Positions 17,354 through 25,101 of a DNA stretch of 64,000 nucleotides are shown here, one piece after another (position 1 is the first letter of the stretch; every line of letters begins with the position of its first letter). The translations under genes were made by a program, and so were the position numbers. The stretch is from positions 1 to 64,000 of the forward strand of contig CAMFJH010000004.1 in NCBI GenBank assembly GCA_945956915.1, written 5' to 3'. The notes beneath the pieces are model-generated. The model had not been told where the DNA came from. It made no database searches and worked only from the letters and a program-made list of their open reading frames with translations. The stretch is from an uncultured Francisellaceae bacterium (GTDB lineage Bacteria > Pseudomonadota > Gammaproteobacteria > UBA6186 > Azoamicaceae).

Positions 17354-19582
17354 ATGAGTGAAGAAAAGAAACATATTGAAGATGAAATTGAAGCCACTAA
17401 GGCCAAAATAGGTTCCCCTACCAAACCTATACAAGGAATACGAATTACAGAAGAAATAAAATTGCTTCTAAGAAGCAACCGTAAACGTAAAGAACAAATT
17501 GAGTTAAATATTCAAAGCTTTTCAGAAGACTCAGATTTATCACTAAGAGACGAAAAAATAAAAGCCGCAAAAAAACAAATATCACAGTTAGATCTGGATT
17601 ATAACTTTTGGAATGACATTTTGGAAGGCAAAGTTCAAAGCGAGTTAGCAAGTTTAGCAGCAGACAATGCCATATCCATGCAACGCTTTCAAGCTGTCGT
17701 AGCTAGCTCTAGAGCACTAGAAACTAAATTAACTCATAAAGAAGAGCTTATAACTCAACTAGAGCAAGAACTGGCTACAAGTAGAAAACAGAATATTACT
17801 CTAAATACCGAATTAACAGAACGATCTCGTAAACAATCTGAGAGTCTATTGCAAGAAATGGATGCTTTAAACAGTAGGTTCAGCGCTGCTCAAAATACAT
17901 CTTTACGACAAACGCTAAAACTCCAAGAACAACAAGCACAGATAAAAGAACTATCAGTACTTAAAGCTAAATATGATACAACCTTATCGCACTTAAGCCA
18001 AGTTGAAGGAGAAGTAGAAACACTTCGACAAGAACGTTCACAAACACAATCTCAAATGGAATCTTTAAAATCGGAATTAGAAACTTCTAATTCAAAATAT
18101 GAGCGTGGTGTAGCTGAAATTAGGTTCCAACACGAAGAAGCTCTTTCTATGACCACAGCAGAAATTGAAAGATTAAAAAGAGAAATACATCAAAAAACTG
18201 CCGATAATAAAAAAATTCAAGACGAACTTAATCGATCCACAGACGACAATGAAAACTTAAGAAAGTTATTAGAAAGAAATAAACAAAATGAGAAAGAAGC
18301 TATTGCTACATTAGAATTTGAGAAAACGAATGCTCATGAGCGTATGTCTGAACTTGCGAAAAAAACTGCGATGCAAATAGGAAAAATTGCAGCATTAGAA
18401 CGAGATCTTCACACCTCAGCTCAGGATCTAAAAAAAGCACAGGGTTACATTCATATTCTACAAGCTGAAACCCATACGCAGGCCGAGGAAATTAATAAAC
18501 TGAGATTTGATCTAGGTAACAGTCAAGAAACTGTTCGTCAAAATACAGAGGCTACCCAAGCTTTAGAATCGATCGTTAGTAAAAAAGATAGAGAAATTGA
18601 GAAACTACAAGAGGCCAGAGCTTCATTAATTACACAAATGCAAGAAAAAGATAAACAAATGGCCAGCATGCTCACTGAGCATACCCAGCAGATTACAAGA
18701 CTTCAGGTGGAACATGAAGAAACCTCTATTGTTGCTAGAACAGAAATTGAAAGATTAAAAAGTGAAACACATCAGAAAACTATCGATAACAAAAAAATTG
18801 AACGCGAAGTAACACAACTTGCAGATGAAAATACAGGCTTAAGAGATTTATTAAATAGAACTAAACAAAATGCAAAAGAAGAAATTGACTCATTAAAACT
18901 TAAGCAGACGGACACTCTGGAGATTATACGCACACTTGCCAAAAAAACTGCAATGCAAACAGGAGAAATTGAACAGTTAAAACACGCTGTTAATAACGCA
19001 AGAAATCTCTTAGGCACGAGCGAAGAAGCGAATGGTGCTTTACAAAGGGAAAACCACACCTTAAGTTCAAAAACAGAATCTCTCAGACTTCAATTTCATC
19101 AAGCGCAAGCAAACGAAGCTGAAGCACAATCTAAAATTACTGAAATAGTACGACAGGCACAAATGCAGGATGCAGAGAATCAAGCAAAAATTCAAGAAGC
19201 AATGCGCGAAATAGAAAATTTTCGTCAAGCCATACGTGGCAAAGACCAAGAGATTGCAGAAGTCAGATTGCAAATTCGTGAAAATCAAGAAAATATGGAG
19301 CGTGCTCATCGTGTGGCCCAAGAAAATTCTGAAAGAGAAATCGCACAACTTAAAGGACAGTTGGCACAATCTCAACAGGCCGAACAACTCGCCAATTTAA
19401 ATAATTTAGCAGCCACAGAAGAAGCCCAACGCAATATTGCTGCTTTAACTGAACAACTTCAAGCTACTCAACATGCACTAGTAATAGCCAATGCCCCAGC
19501 AGGTGCAGGTCAGCAAGCAACTCCTTATAGCGGTACAAATCCCGCAGTAGCGGCAGCACGTGAACGATTTAAGAACAAATAA
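17354..19582 (+). CDS. Long coiled-coil protein of unknown function with an internal duplication
   Basis: The 742 residues are almost entirely helical heptads rich in Glu, Gln, Lys and Leu, from about residue 30 to 715. No signal peptide or membrane segment is visible. A block of about 85 residues occurs twice, at about 269-352 and 460-545. Both copies contain EIERLK, then a QKT-DNKKI segment, and later an AKKTAMQ segment, so the gene grew by internal duplication. The tail (about residues 712-742) is non-helical, with Pro/Gly/Ala and a basic end (AAARERFKNK). SMC-like ATPase motifs are absent. It interrupts the oxidase cluster, and a strong terminator follows. In host-associated bacteria such proteins can be effectors or cell-shape factors; nothing here decides. 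Confidence 0.8.
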   Translation: MSEEKKHIEDEIEATKAKIGSPTKPIQGIRITEEIKLLLRSNRKRKEQIELNIQSFSEDSDLSLRDEKIKAAKKQISQLDLDYNFWNDILEGKVQSELASLAADNAISMQRFQAVVASSRALETKLTHKEELITQLEQELATSRKQNITLNTELTERSRKQSESLLQEMDALNSRFSAAQNTSLRQTLKLQEQQAQIKELSVLKAKYDTTLSHLSQVEGEVETLRQERSQTQSQMESLKSELETSNSKYERGVAEIRFQHEEALSMTTAEIERLKREIHQKTADNKKIQDELNRSTDDNENLRKLLERNKQNEKEAIATLEFEKTNAHERMSELAKKTAMQIGKIAALERDLHTSAQDLKKAQGYIHILQAETHTQAEEINKLRFDLGNSQETVRQNTEATQALESIVSKKDREIEKLQEARASLITQMQEKDKQMASMLTEHTQQITRLQVEHEETSIVARTEIERLKSETHQKTIDNKKIEREVTQLADENTGLRDLLNRTKQNAKEEIDSLKLKQTDTLEIIRTLAKKTAMQTGEIEQLKHAVNNARNLLGTSEEANGALQRENHTLSSKTESLRLQFHQAQANEAEAQSKITEIVRQAQMQDAENQAKIQEAMREIENFRQAIRGKDQEIAEVRLQIRENQENMERAHRVAQENSEREIAQLKGQLAQSQQAEQLANLNNLAATEEAQRNIAALTEQLQATQHALVIANAPAGAGQQATPYSGTNPAVAAARERFKNK

Positions 19583-19619
19583 ATAGAAAAGGGTGAGGAG
19601 TTTCCTCACCCTTTTCTAT
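19583..19619. terminator. Bidirectional intrinsic terminator
   Basis: A perfect inverted repeat, AGAAAAGGGTGAGG and its complement CCTCACCCTTTTCT, surrounds a 5-nt loop. The A-rich left flank gives a T tract on both strands. It lies right after the coiled-coil stop and before the 3' end of the convergent outer-membrane protein gene, so it can stop both transcripts. Confidence 0.85.
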
Positions 19620-19628
19620 ATGCATTAA

Positions 19629-20417
19629 TTAAAATGTTGTGAAAACACCTAACCCATAATTAAAACTATTTTTTGCTCTTACGATACTTTTTTGAAGCAG
19701 ATTGCTTTCAATGTCGCGTCCTCGGGTACTTAGCTTGGCAGTATTCTCCCAATTGACCATTACACGAACACCAAAACACTCACACAACATATGTTGTATA
19801 CCCCCCGAGAGCCTTAAAACAGTCTTAGTCTTATTGTATTTTCGATTCGTAAGATCCAGTATATCTTCAAAACTACTCGGTTGACCTGTGATTGGATCAA
19901 ATACAGATGCTGTTATTGTATTTGTACGTCTATTACTTACTTTCATTTTTAGATGAGTTAAGCCAACAGACCCAATAAGACTTAAATTATATTCTTCACA
20001 GCATACGGGTAAAAATCCTACTAAATTTAAATTCCACCCATTTATCCTAGAAGTGGTATGACTGATATCTCTTATCCCTACTATAGCAGGAGGATCTACT
20101 GGTTCTACAGTAGTGCCAAACACCAAATCTGTTGGAGCATGAATTTTATTTCCAACTTTTTTCTTTGAAACTTCATATCCTGCTTCAATACCAATGCAGT
20201 TGTTTAATTTAAAACCCGCAAAGAAATTACCTTGAGGATAGTTTTTATTCAATATATTTCCACCAAAATCTTTTTGAAAGGGCATATATCTTGCTTGCGC
20301 ATCTGCTCCTGCATAGAAGCTAGGACACCAGCAATCCATAAAATTCATATTCGCAACAGCGGTACCTGATAATAATAGAACCAGCGGGCTTGCCAATAAT
20401 GCTAATTTTTTTTTCAT
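19629..20417 (-). CDS. Predicted outer-membrane beta-barrel protein
   Basis: I used the ATG at 20415-20417 (262 residues) because AAGGAGAG precedes it and a clean signal peptide follows (KKKLALLASPLVLLLSGTAVA). The longer reading to 20471 would put 18 charged residues before that signal. The mature part starts NMNFMDCWCPSFYAGADAQ and alternates hydrophobic and polar residues. It ends in FNYGLGVFTTF, an aromatic C-terminus typical of barrels inserted by BAM. Several cysteines (DCWC, VCCEE, LCECFG) are unusual for an outer-membrane protein. No specific family is recognised. It shares a terminator with the convergent coiled-coil gene. Confidence 0.75.
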   Translation of the reverse strand: MKKKLALLASPLVLLLSGTAVANMNFMDCWCPSFYAGADAQARYMPFQKDFGGNILNKNYPQGNFFAGFKLNNCIGIEAGYEVSKKKVGNKIHAPTDLVFGTTVEPVDPPAIVGIRDISHTTSRINGWNLNLVGFLPVCCEEYNLSLIGSVGLTHLKMKVSNRRTNTITASVFDPITGQPSSFEDILDLTNRKYNKTKTVLRLSGGIQHMLCECFGVRVMVNWENTAKLSTRGRDIESNLLQKSIVRAKNSFNYGLGVFTTF

Positions 20418-20581
20418 GCTCTCTCCTTTCCATTCTATTACATTTACATTCGCCCTGTGTTTTTTAAGCAAGTTTCCTCAATTACTATTTCATATAGCAT
20501 AGTTTTTTGACACTCGCCAGCATTTACTCTGCCCTAAAGAGTGCGTTATGCTGTGAATCATCTATTGGAATGAAATAACAA

Positions 20582-21079
20582 ATGTCGACACACAAGCAAT
20601 TAAATGAAAAAAAGCGATCCTGGACCGCCTATGGCCTGGCTCTGGTGTTTAGCGCACCTTTATTGATGGCGATAGCACTTTATCTGGGAAGAGGGCATTT
20701 TAGCTTCCAGCATGTTTGTACAGGGCAACTCTATAATCCACCCATCCGTTCTCAAAGCTTAGCTTTTTTTAATACTAATCACCTGGGTAAATGGCAACTG
20801 ATTTATTTACATCCAGAAACCTGCGATGCAAGCTGTCAAGCATTAAAAAATACACTGGCAGCCGTCTATACCGCTTTAGGTAAAGAACGAGAACGCGTCA
20901 TTCCACACGAAATGACGATTAATCCACAGATCATCACTGCGCTTAAAGCAAGTGTGCAAGGGGGTACGTTGATTATCGACCCCCAAGGTTGGTTGGTCGC
21001 CTATTATCCACCCGATTCAGCAGCCAAAGGCATTTTAAAAGATTTTAAACGTCTGTTAAGGTTGTCGCATGTGGGTTAA
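20582..21079 (+). CDS. SCO-like membrane-anchored thioredoxin-fold protein of the oxidase cluster
   Basis: The 165-residue protein has one N-terminal membrane span (about residues 16-36) and a periplasmic domain. That domain contains WQLIYLHPETCDASCQAL: a CxxxC pair at residues 81-85, placed like the copper-binding pair of SCO proteins. The C-terminal part (GGTLIIDPQGWLVAYYPPDS) resembles the end of SCO and thioredoxin folds. Comparable genes lie between SURF1 and ctaA in other gammaproteobacteria, probably helping oxidase assembly. It overlaps ctaA by 11 bp. The gene that would normally precede it, SURF1, is not present. Confidence 0.7.
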   Translation: MSTHKQLNEKKRSWTAYGLALVFSAPLLMAIALYLGRGHFSFQHVCTGQLYNPPIRSQSLAFFNTNHLGKWQLIYLHPETCDASCQALKNTLAAVYTALGKERERVIPHEMTINPQIITALKASVQGGTLIIDPQGWLVAYYPPDSAAKGILKDFKRLLRLSHVG

Positions 21080-22034
21080 ATCGCAAAAAAATCTAGCCGC
21101 TTTTGCTACTTTACTCACTTTTGTTGTGATCGTACTCGGTGCTTACACGCGTTTATCGGATGCAGGATTAGGATGTCCTGATTGGCCAGGGTGTTATGGT
21201 AAATTGATTGTGCCCAGTGCCAATAATCTACCGCTCTCTGCCGATACCACCAAAGCGTGGATAGAAATGACACATCGCTATGTGGCAGGATTTTTAGGTT
21301 TGATTATTTTCTCGCTTGCAATATGGGCTATCGCTAATCGAGATGAAAAAAAACAACCCCTCTGTTTACCGATTTTTTTAGTCATACTATTGGGCTTTCA
21401 AGCCTTACTAGGCATGTGGACAGTGACTTTAAAATTATATCCCATTATTGTACTGGCCCACTTGTTGGGCGGATTAAGTACATTGGCAGGACTGGGATGG
21501 TTAACACTAAAACTAAATACTATTTCTTCTATTTCCCAAAATAAAAATCCAATTCCAAATGCAAAGCTTTTTAAAAGGCTCGCTTTTTTGGCATTGATTG
21601 CTCTAGTATTACAAATCGCGCTAGGCGGATGGACCAGCGCAAATTATGCAGCTTTGGTCTGCCCAGATTTTCCTTATTGTCAGGATAGCTCTGCGACACT
21701 CTTACCTTCAAGCAATTATTTTAAAGAGGCTTTTCAATTTTTAAATCCTTCTTTAAGCCTTGAGGCTCGTATTGCTGTTCATATGATGCATCGGATAGGT
21801 GCCCTTGTGATTAGCTTTATTTTTGCTTGGCTTATTTTGCTCTGTTATAAAAATCATATGAAAAAATTTGTGATTTGTTTTTCCATTTTATTATCCGTTC
21901 AGCTATTCTTGGGCATCAGCAATGTACTTGCTTTATTACCTTTATCGGTTGCAGTCGCACACAATGCTGTTGCAGCCTTGTTACTATTGGCTTTAGTTGC
22001 GCTTAATTTTAAAATACACGCCCCTATTCAGTAG
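21069..22034 (+). CDS. ctaA: Heme A synthase (CtaA/Cox15)
   Basis: This 321-residue protein has about eight membrane spans. Diagnostic segments are VVIVLGAYTRLSDAGLGCPD with WPGCYG, the heme-ligand histidine region EMTHRYVAGFLG, LGGWTSANYAALVCPDFPYC in the second half and HMMHRIGAL. Two cysteine pairs typical of Cox15-like enzymes are present. It oxidises heme O to heme A in the inner membrane for the aa3 oxidase. It overlaps the SCO-like gene by 11 bp and is followed 3 bp later by ctaB, which supplies heme O. Confidence 0.96.
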   Translation: MWVKSQKNLAAFATLLTFVVIVLGAYTRLSDAGLGCPDWPGCYGKLIVPSANNLPLSADTTKAWIEMTHRYVAGFLGLIIFSLAIWAIANRDEKKQPLCLPIFLVILLGFQALLGMWTVTLKLYPIIVLAHLLGGLSTLAGLGWLTLKLNTISSISQNKNPIPNAKLFKRLAFLALIALVLQIALGGWTSANYAALVCPDFPYCQDSSATLLPSSNYFKEAFQFLNPSLSLEARIAVHMMHRIGALVISFIFAWLILLCYKNHMKKFVICFSILLSVQLFLGISNVLALLPLSVAVAHNAVAALLLLALVALNFKIHAPIQ

Positions 22035-22037
22035 CTT

Positions 22038-22919
22038 ATGAAAGATTCTGTTTTTGTAGATTATTATAATCTCTGCAAACCTAAAGTGATATTACTCATG
22101 CTAATCACGGCTTGGGTGGGTATGGCATTGGCTGCAGAAACGCTTCCCTTGCATGCACTGATTTTTGGTACTCTGGGCATTGCTTTATCAGGAGCCGCTG
22201 CGGCAGTAATTAATCATTTGGCAGATAGACATATTGATGCAAAAATGACACGTACGCTCTTTAGGCCCATCGCCAGTGGTAAAATCAGCCCTAAAAAAGC
22301 ATTGTTGTTTGCAGGTTTGCTAGCCATGAGTGGAATCAGTATTTTATTTTTTTGGGTAAATCCTCTAACTGCTTATTTAACCATACTAACGGTATTAGGG
22401 TATGCACTTTTTTATACGCTATTTCTTAAGCGCGCTACCCCTCAGAATATTGTGATTGGCGGTGCTGCAGGTGCTACCCCCCCTCTTTTGGGATGGGCAG
22501 CCGTTTGTAATGAAATGCATCCTTATGCCTGGTTACTTGTGCTGATTATTTTTACATGGACCCCGCCGCATTTTTGGGCCCTGGCTATCTATCGACAACA
22601 AGAATATGCGAATGCCGATATTCCTATGCTACCTGTAACACATGGCGTGTTTTTTACCAAATTATGTATTGTGCTTTATACCTGTTTGTTATGGGCAGTC
22701 ACCTTACTGCCCTTTGCAGCGGGCATGAGCGGTTTTTTGTATCTGATTTTCGCTTGTATACTGGGTGCACTATTTTTAGGCCATACCTTAGTTCTTCTTC
22801 GATCAAAGTCAGCTACTTATGCTTTAAAAACATTTAGTTTCTCTATTTGGTATTTACTGGTATTATTTATTTTTTTACTCATGGATAATTTTTTAAGTAG
22901 GATAGATAAATTTTTATGA
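22038..22919 (+). CDS. ctaB: Protoheme IX farnesyltransferase (heme O synthase)
   Basis: The 293-residue UbiA-family prenyltransferase makes heme O from heme B and farnesyl diphosphate. The first aspartate motif reads NHLADRHIDAKMTRT followed by RPIASGKIS. Other signatures are GGAAGATPPLLGWAA and TWTPPHFWALAIYRQ. About eight or nine membrane spans are predicted. It is packed between ctaA (3-bp gap) and the SCO gene (4-bp overlap), as in other aa3 clusters. Confidence 0.96.
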   Translation: MKDSVFVDYYNLCKPKVILLMLITAWVGMALAAETLPLHALIFGTLGIALSGAAAAVINHLADRHIDAKMTRTLFRPIASGKISPKKALLFAGLLAMSGISILFFWVNPLTAYLTILTVLGYALFYTLFLKRATPQNIVIGGAAGATPPLLGWAAVCNEMHPYAWLLVLIIFTWTPPHFWALAIYRQQEYANADIPMLPVTHGVFFTKLCIVLYTCLLWAVTLLPFAAGMSGFLYLIFACILGALFLGHTLVLLRSKSATYALKTFSFSIWYLLVLFIFLLMDNFLSRIDKFL

Positions 22920-23545
22920 AACGTTTAGTCAGTGCATTTCTTGTTTTAGCTATCATTCTAGGCGTTGTGTTTTATATAGAAAATAAAAAGCCAAGTATTC
23001 AACCCGTACCCGAAACACCAGCGATTGCTTCTGCTACCGTTTTAAATCCCACAAAGCCATTGATCAATTTTTCATTACAAGACTCTAATGGAAATCCTTT
23101 TACACAAAAAAGCTTGATAGGCCATTGGACCCTTATGTTTTTTGGATATGCAGATTGCCCTGAAATTTGCCCCACAACCCTTGCTATTGTCAGCGGTGTC
23201 TGGCGATCATTCACAGCACAGGGCTTGGATCCCAAAGCACAGTTCGTATTTGCCACTTTAGATGCTACCGTCGATACCCCAGTTAAACTAAAGAATTTTT
23301 TAAGTCGATTTCATCCTGACTTTATCGGTATCACTGGAAACCCTACTCAAATAGAAGAACTGAGTAAAAATATGAGCATTTACAGTTTTAGAGAACCAAC
23401 TTTAAATGAAAAGGGCCAAAAAATTATTGATCACAGTGCAACTTTATTGCTTATCAACCCTGAAGGACGATTACAAGCCTTATTTACCCCCCCTTATCAA
23501 ATAGAAACACTTAAAAAAGACTTAGCACTTTTAATTGATCGTTAA
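22916..23545 (+). CDS. SCO1/SenC-family copper chaperone for cytochrome oxidase
   Basis: The 209-residue protein has an N-terminal membrane anchor and a periplasmic thioredoxin fold. The copper site is complete: FFGYADCPEICPTTLAIVS supplies the CxxxCP pair and KIIDHSATLLLI supplies the distal histidine. It metallates the CuA site of subunit II. The start overlaps the ctaB stop by 4 bp. It is the last gene of the oxidase cluster; a gene-free stretch with DnaA boxes follows. Confidence 0.95.
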   Translation: MKRLVSAFLVLAIILGVVFYIENKKPSIQPVPETPAIASATVLNPTKPLINFSLQDSNGNPFTQKSLIGHWTLMFFGYADCPEICPTTLAIVSGVWRSFTAQGLDPKAQFVFATLDATVDTPVKLKNFLSRFHPDFIGITGNPTQIEELSKNMSIYSFREPTLNEKGQKIIDHSATLLLINPEGRLQALFTPPYQIETLKKDLALLIDR

Positions 23546-23576
23546 AAAAAGCTTGACTCTAAAAATATACACAAAG

Positions 23577-23964
23577 TTATCCACAAGATAAATTAGGTTT
23601 CATACTCATTATATCTAACTGAACTACTGAACTCTCTTGGATTTAAGCCATTTCTTAAAAAAAAATAAAAAGTTATGCACAAATACTTTTTTAGGAAAAT
23701 AATCATTTGAATAACAAAAAAAGACCGTTCAAATTGAGCGAAGCTATCTTTTTTAAAATATTTCTATTAAATAACATATACTTATATAAACCTTTGTTAT
23801 TTAGATACTTAGAATGTTTATCATGATTTATCAAAGCACACAATTTACTCACAGAGTTATCCACAAAGTTATGCATTAAACCCATGTTAAGGTTGTAAAT
23901 AGACCTACAAGAGCCCCCAACAAGTGAAGGATGTCTTTAAAGGTCAAAAGGAAAGTTATCCACA
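23577..23964. other. Cluster of consensus DnaA boxes in an AT-rich gene-free region (origin-like or DnaA-titrating)
   Basis: Four 9-mers match TTATNCACA exactly, all on the plus strand: TTATCCACA at 23577-23585, TTATGCACA at 23673-23681, TTATCCACA at 23857-23865 and TTATCCACA at 23956-23964. A weaker TTATGCATT follows the third at 23869-23877. The last box overlaps the cysQ stop codon. Between them lies a very AT-rich stretch (about 23740-23820) that could be an unwinding element. The 410-bp gap 23546-23955 holds no credible gene. The usual neighbours of a gammaproteobacterial oriC (mnmG, dnaA, rpmH) are not here, so a datA-like reservoir is an alternative. Confidence 0.6.
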
Positions 23965-24792
23965 GACAATGTCATACAGCTGAACTGGTCCAATAGCCAT
24001 AAACTCAGGGTTGATTAATGATGTTTTTGTATTATACTTCAAGGAATTGCCTTTAATATCACATAAGATCCCACCTGCTGCCTCTAAAATACACTGACCC
24101 GCAGCTGTGTCCCACTCTCCTGTATCCCCAAATCGAGGATAAATATCCGCAAGGCCACAAGCCACCAAACATATTTTTAATGCGCTTCCACATTCAATCA
24201 AGCTTATCTCAGGTACACCTTGGGAGGATAATTTTAAGCGTTCTACAAATGTTTTAAGTTCTTGATCTGTGTGTTTAGATCTTCGACTAATCGCGACTTT
24301 TAGTGTTTGGCCAATTTCTGTATTCACTGAAATGACTTTAGATGCATGCTCACCTTGCTTATAGTATGCAGGATACCCTTTGAGTGCCCAATAGCACTCT
24401 TGTAAAATAGGTACGACCACCACCCCTAAGACCGGGATATGGTTTTCAATTAAAGCAATATTGATTGCAAACTCATCCGTACCATTGATAAACTCTTTGG
24501 TGCCATCTAAAGGATCGACCAGCCAATAACGAGACCATCGTGCACGTTCATCAAAGGAAGAGATAACACCTTCTTCAGAAAGCACAGGTAAATCGGGGGT
24601 TAAAGCCAAGAGGCCTTCCATAATAATTTGATGGGCGAAAAGATCTGCAGAAGTGACCGGCGATAAATCTTCTTTGAGTTTGGTTTCAAAATTTTCATGT
24701 GTTTTAGAGTGATAGAATGTTTGAATACAATCTGCAGCATTGTTTGCAAGCTCTAAAACGCTAGGTAGCCAATCATGATAGTCTTTATGCAC
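23956..24792 (-). CDS. cysQ: 3'(2'),5'-bisphosphate nucleotidase CysQ
   Basis: The 278-residue protein belongs to the lithium-sensitive inositol-monophosphatase-like family. Metal-binding motifs are LPVLSEEGVISSF, VDPLDGTKEFINGTDEFAINIALI and GDTGEWDTAAGQCILEAAGG. CysQ removes the 3' phosphate from PAP, the by-product of sulfate assimilation and of phosphopantetheine transfer. It is a single gene, convergent with the oxidase operon, and its last codons overlap a DnaA box. Length and motifs are normal. Confidence 0.93.
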   Translation of the reverse strand: MHKDYHDWLPSVLELANNAADCIQTFYHSKTHENFETKLKEDLSPVTSADLFAHQIIMEGLLALTPDLPVLSEEGVISSFDERARWSRYWLVDPLDGTKEFINGTDEFAINIALIENHIPVLGVVVVPILQECYWALKGYPAYYKQGEHASKVISVNTEIGQTLKVAISRRSKHTDQELKTFVERLKLSSQGVPEISLIECGSALKICLVACGLADIYPRFGDTGEWDTAAGQCILEAAGGILCDIKGNSLKYNTKTSLINPEFMAIGPVQLYDIVCG

Positions 24793-24889
24793 ATTAATCT
24801 CTCTGTTATTAAAATAAGTGTATCATACCTTGTTTAATTTTTTGGCTTTCTTTCTTGCTTTTCTGAAACAATTTCTATAGAATAACTCC

Positions 24890-25054
24890 ATGATTAAAAA
24901 CATTTTTCAACAAGGACTGCAAGCAGCAGTGCATAAAATGGCGCTTATTCCACGTGAAGAGTTTGATGTTCAAACAGAAGTGCTAAACCGAGCGTATCAA
25001 AAATTAGAAGAACTCGAACGCCGAATTGCTATACTAGAAAAGTCCAGCATTTAA
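24890..25054 (+). CDS. ubiK: Short UbiK-like ubiquinone biosynthesis accessory protein
   Basis: This 54-codon ORF contains IPREEFDVQTEVL followed by a Leu/Glu heptad (YQKLEELERRIAILE). That is the conserved core and C-terminal coiled coil of UbiK (YqiC/BMFP family). UbiK is usually 80-100 residues with an amphipathic N-terminal region; here only about 19 residues precede the core, and an in-frame TAG at 24878-24880 rules out a longer start. The ribosome-binding site is weak. UbiK normally forms a complex with UbiJ, encoded at 1438-2025. Other gammaproteobacteria also place ubiK close to comM, which lies two genes downstream here. The gene may be shortened but working, or decaying. Confidence 0.75.
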   Translation: MIKNIFQQGLQAAVHKMALIPREEFDVQTEVLNRAYQKLEELERRIAILEKSSI

Positions 25055-25101
25055 TTTTTTTAATAAGACATATTTAATAAGACATATGGGTTTATAAGCA
25101 G

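Noticed and set aside
22556-22837. 93-codon open frame inside ctaB
   Set aside because: Shadow of a membrane-protein gene in another frame; no start signal and no domain.
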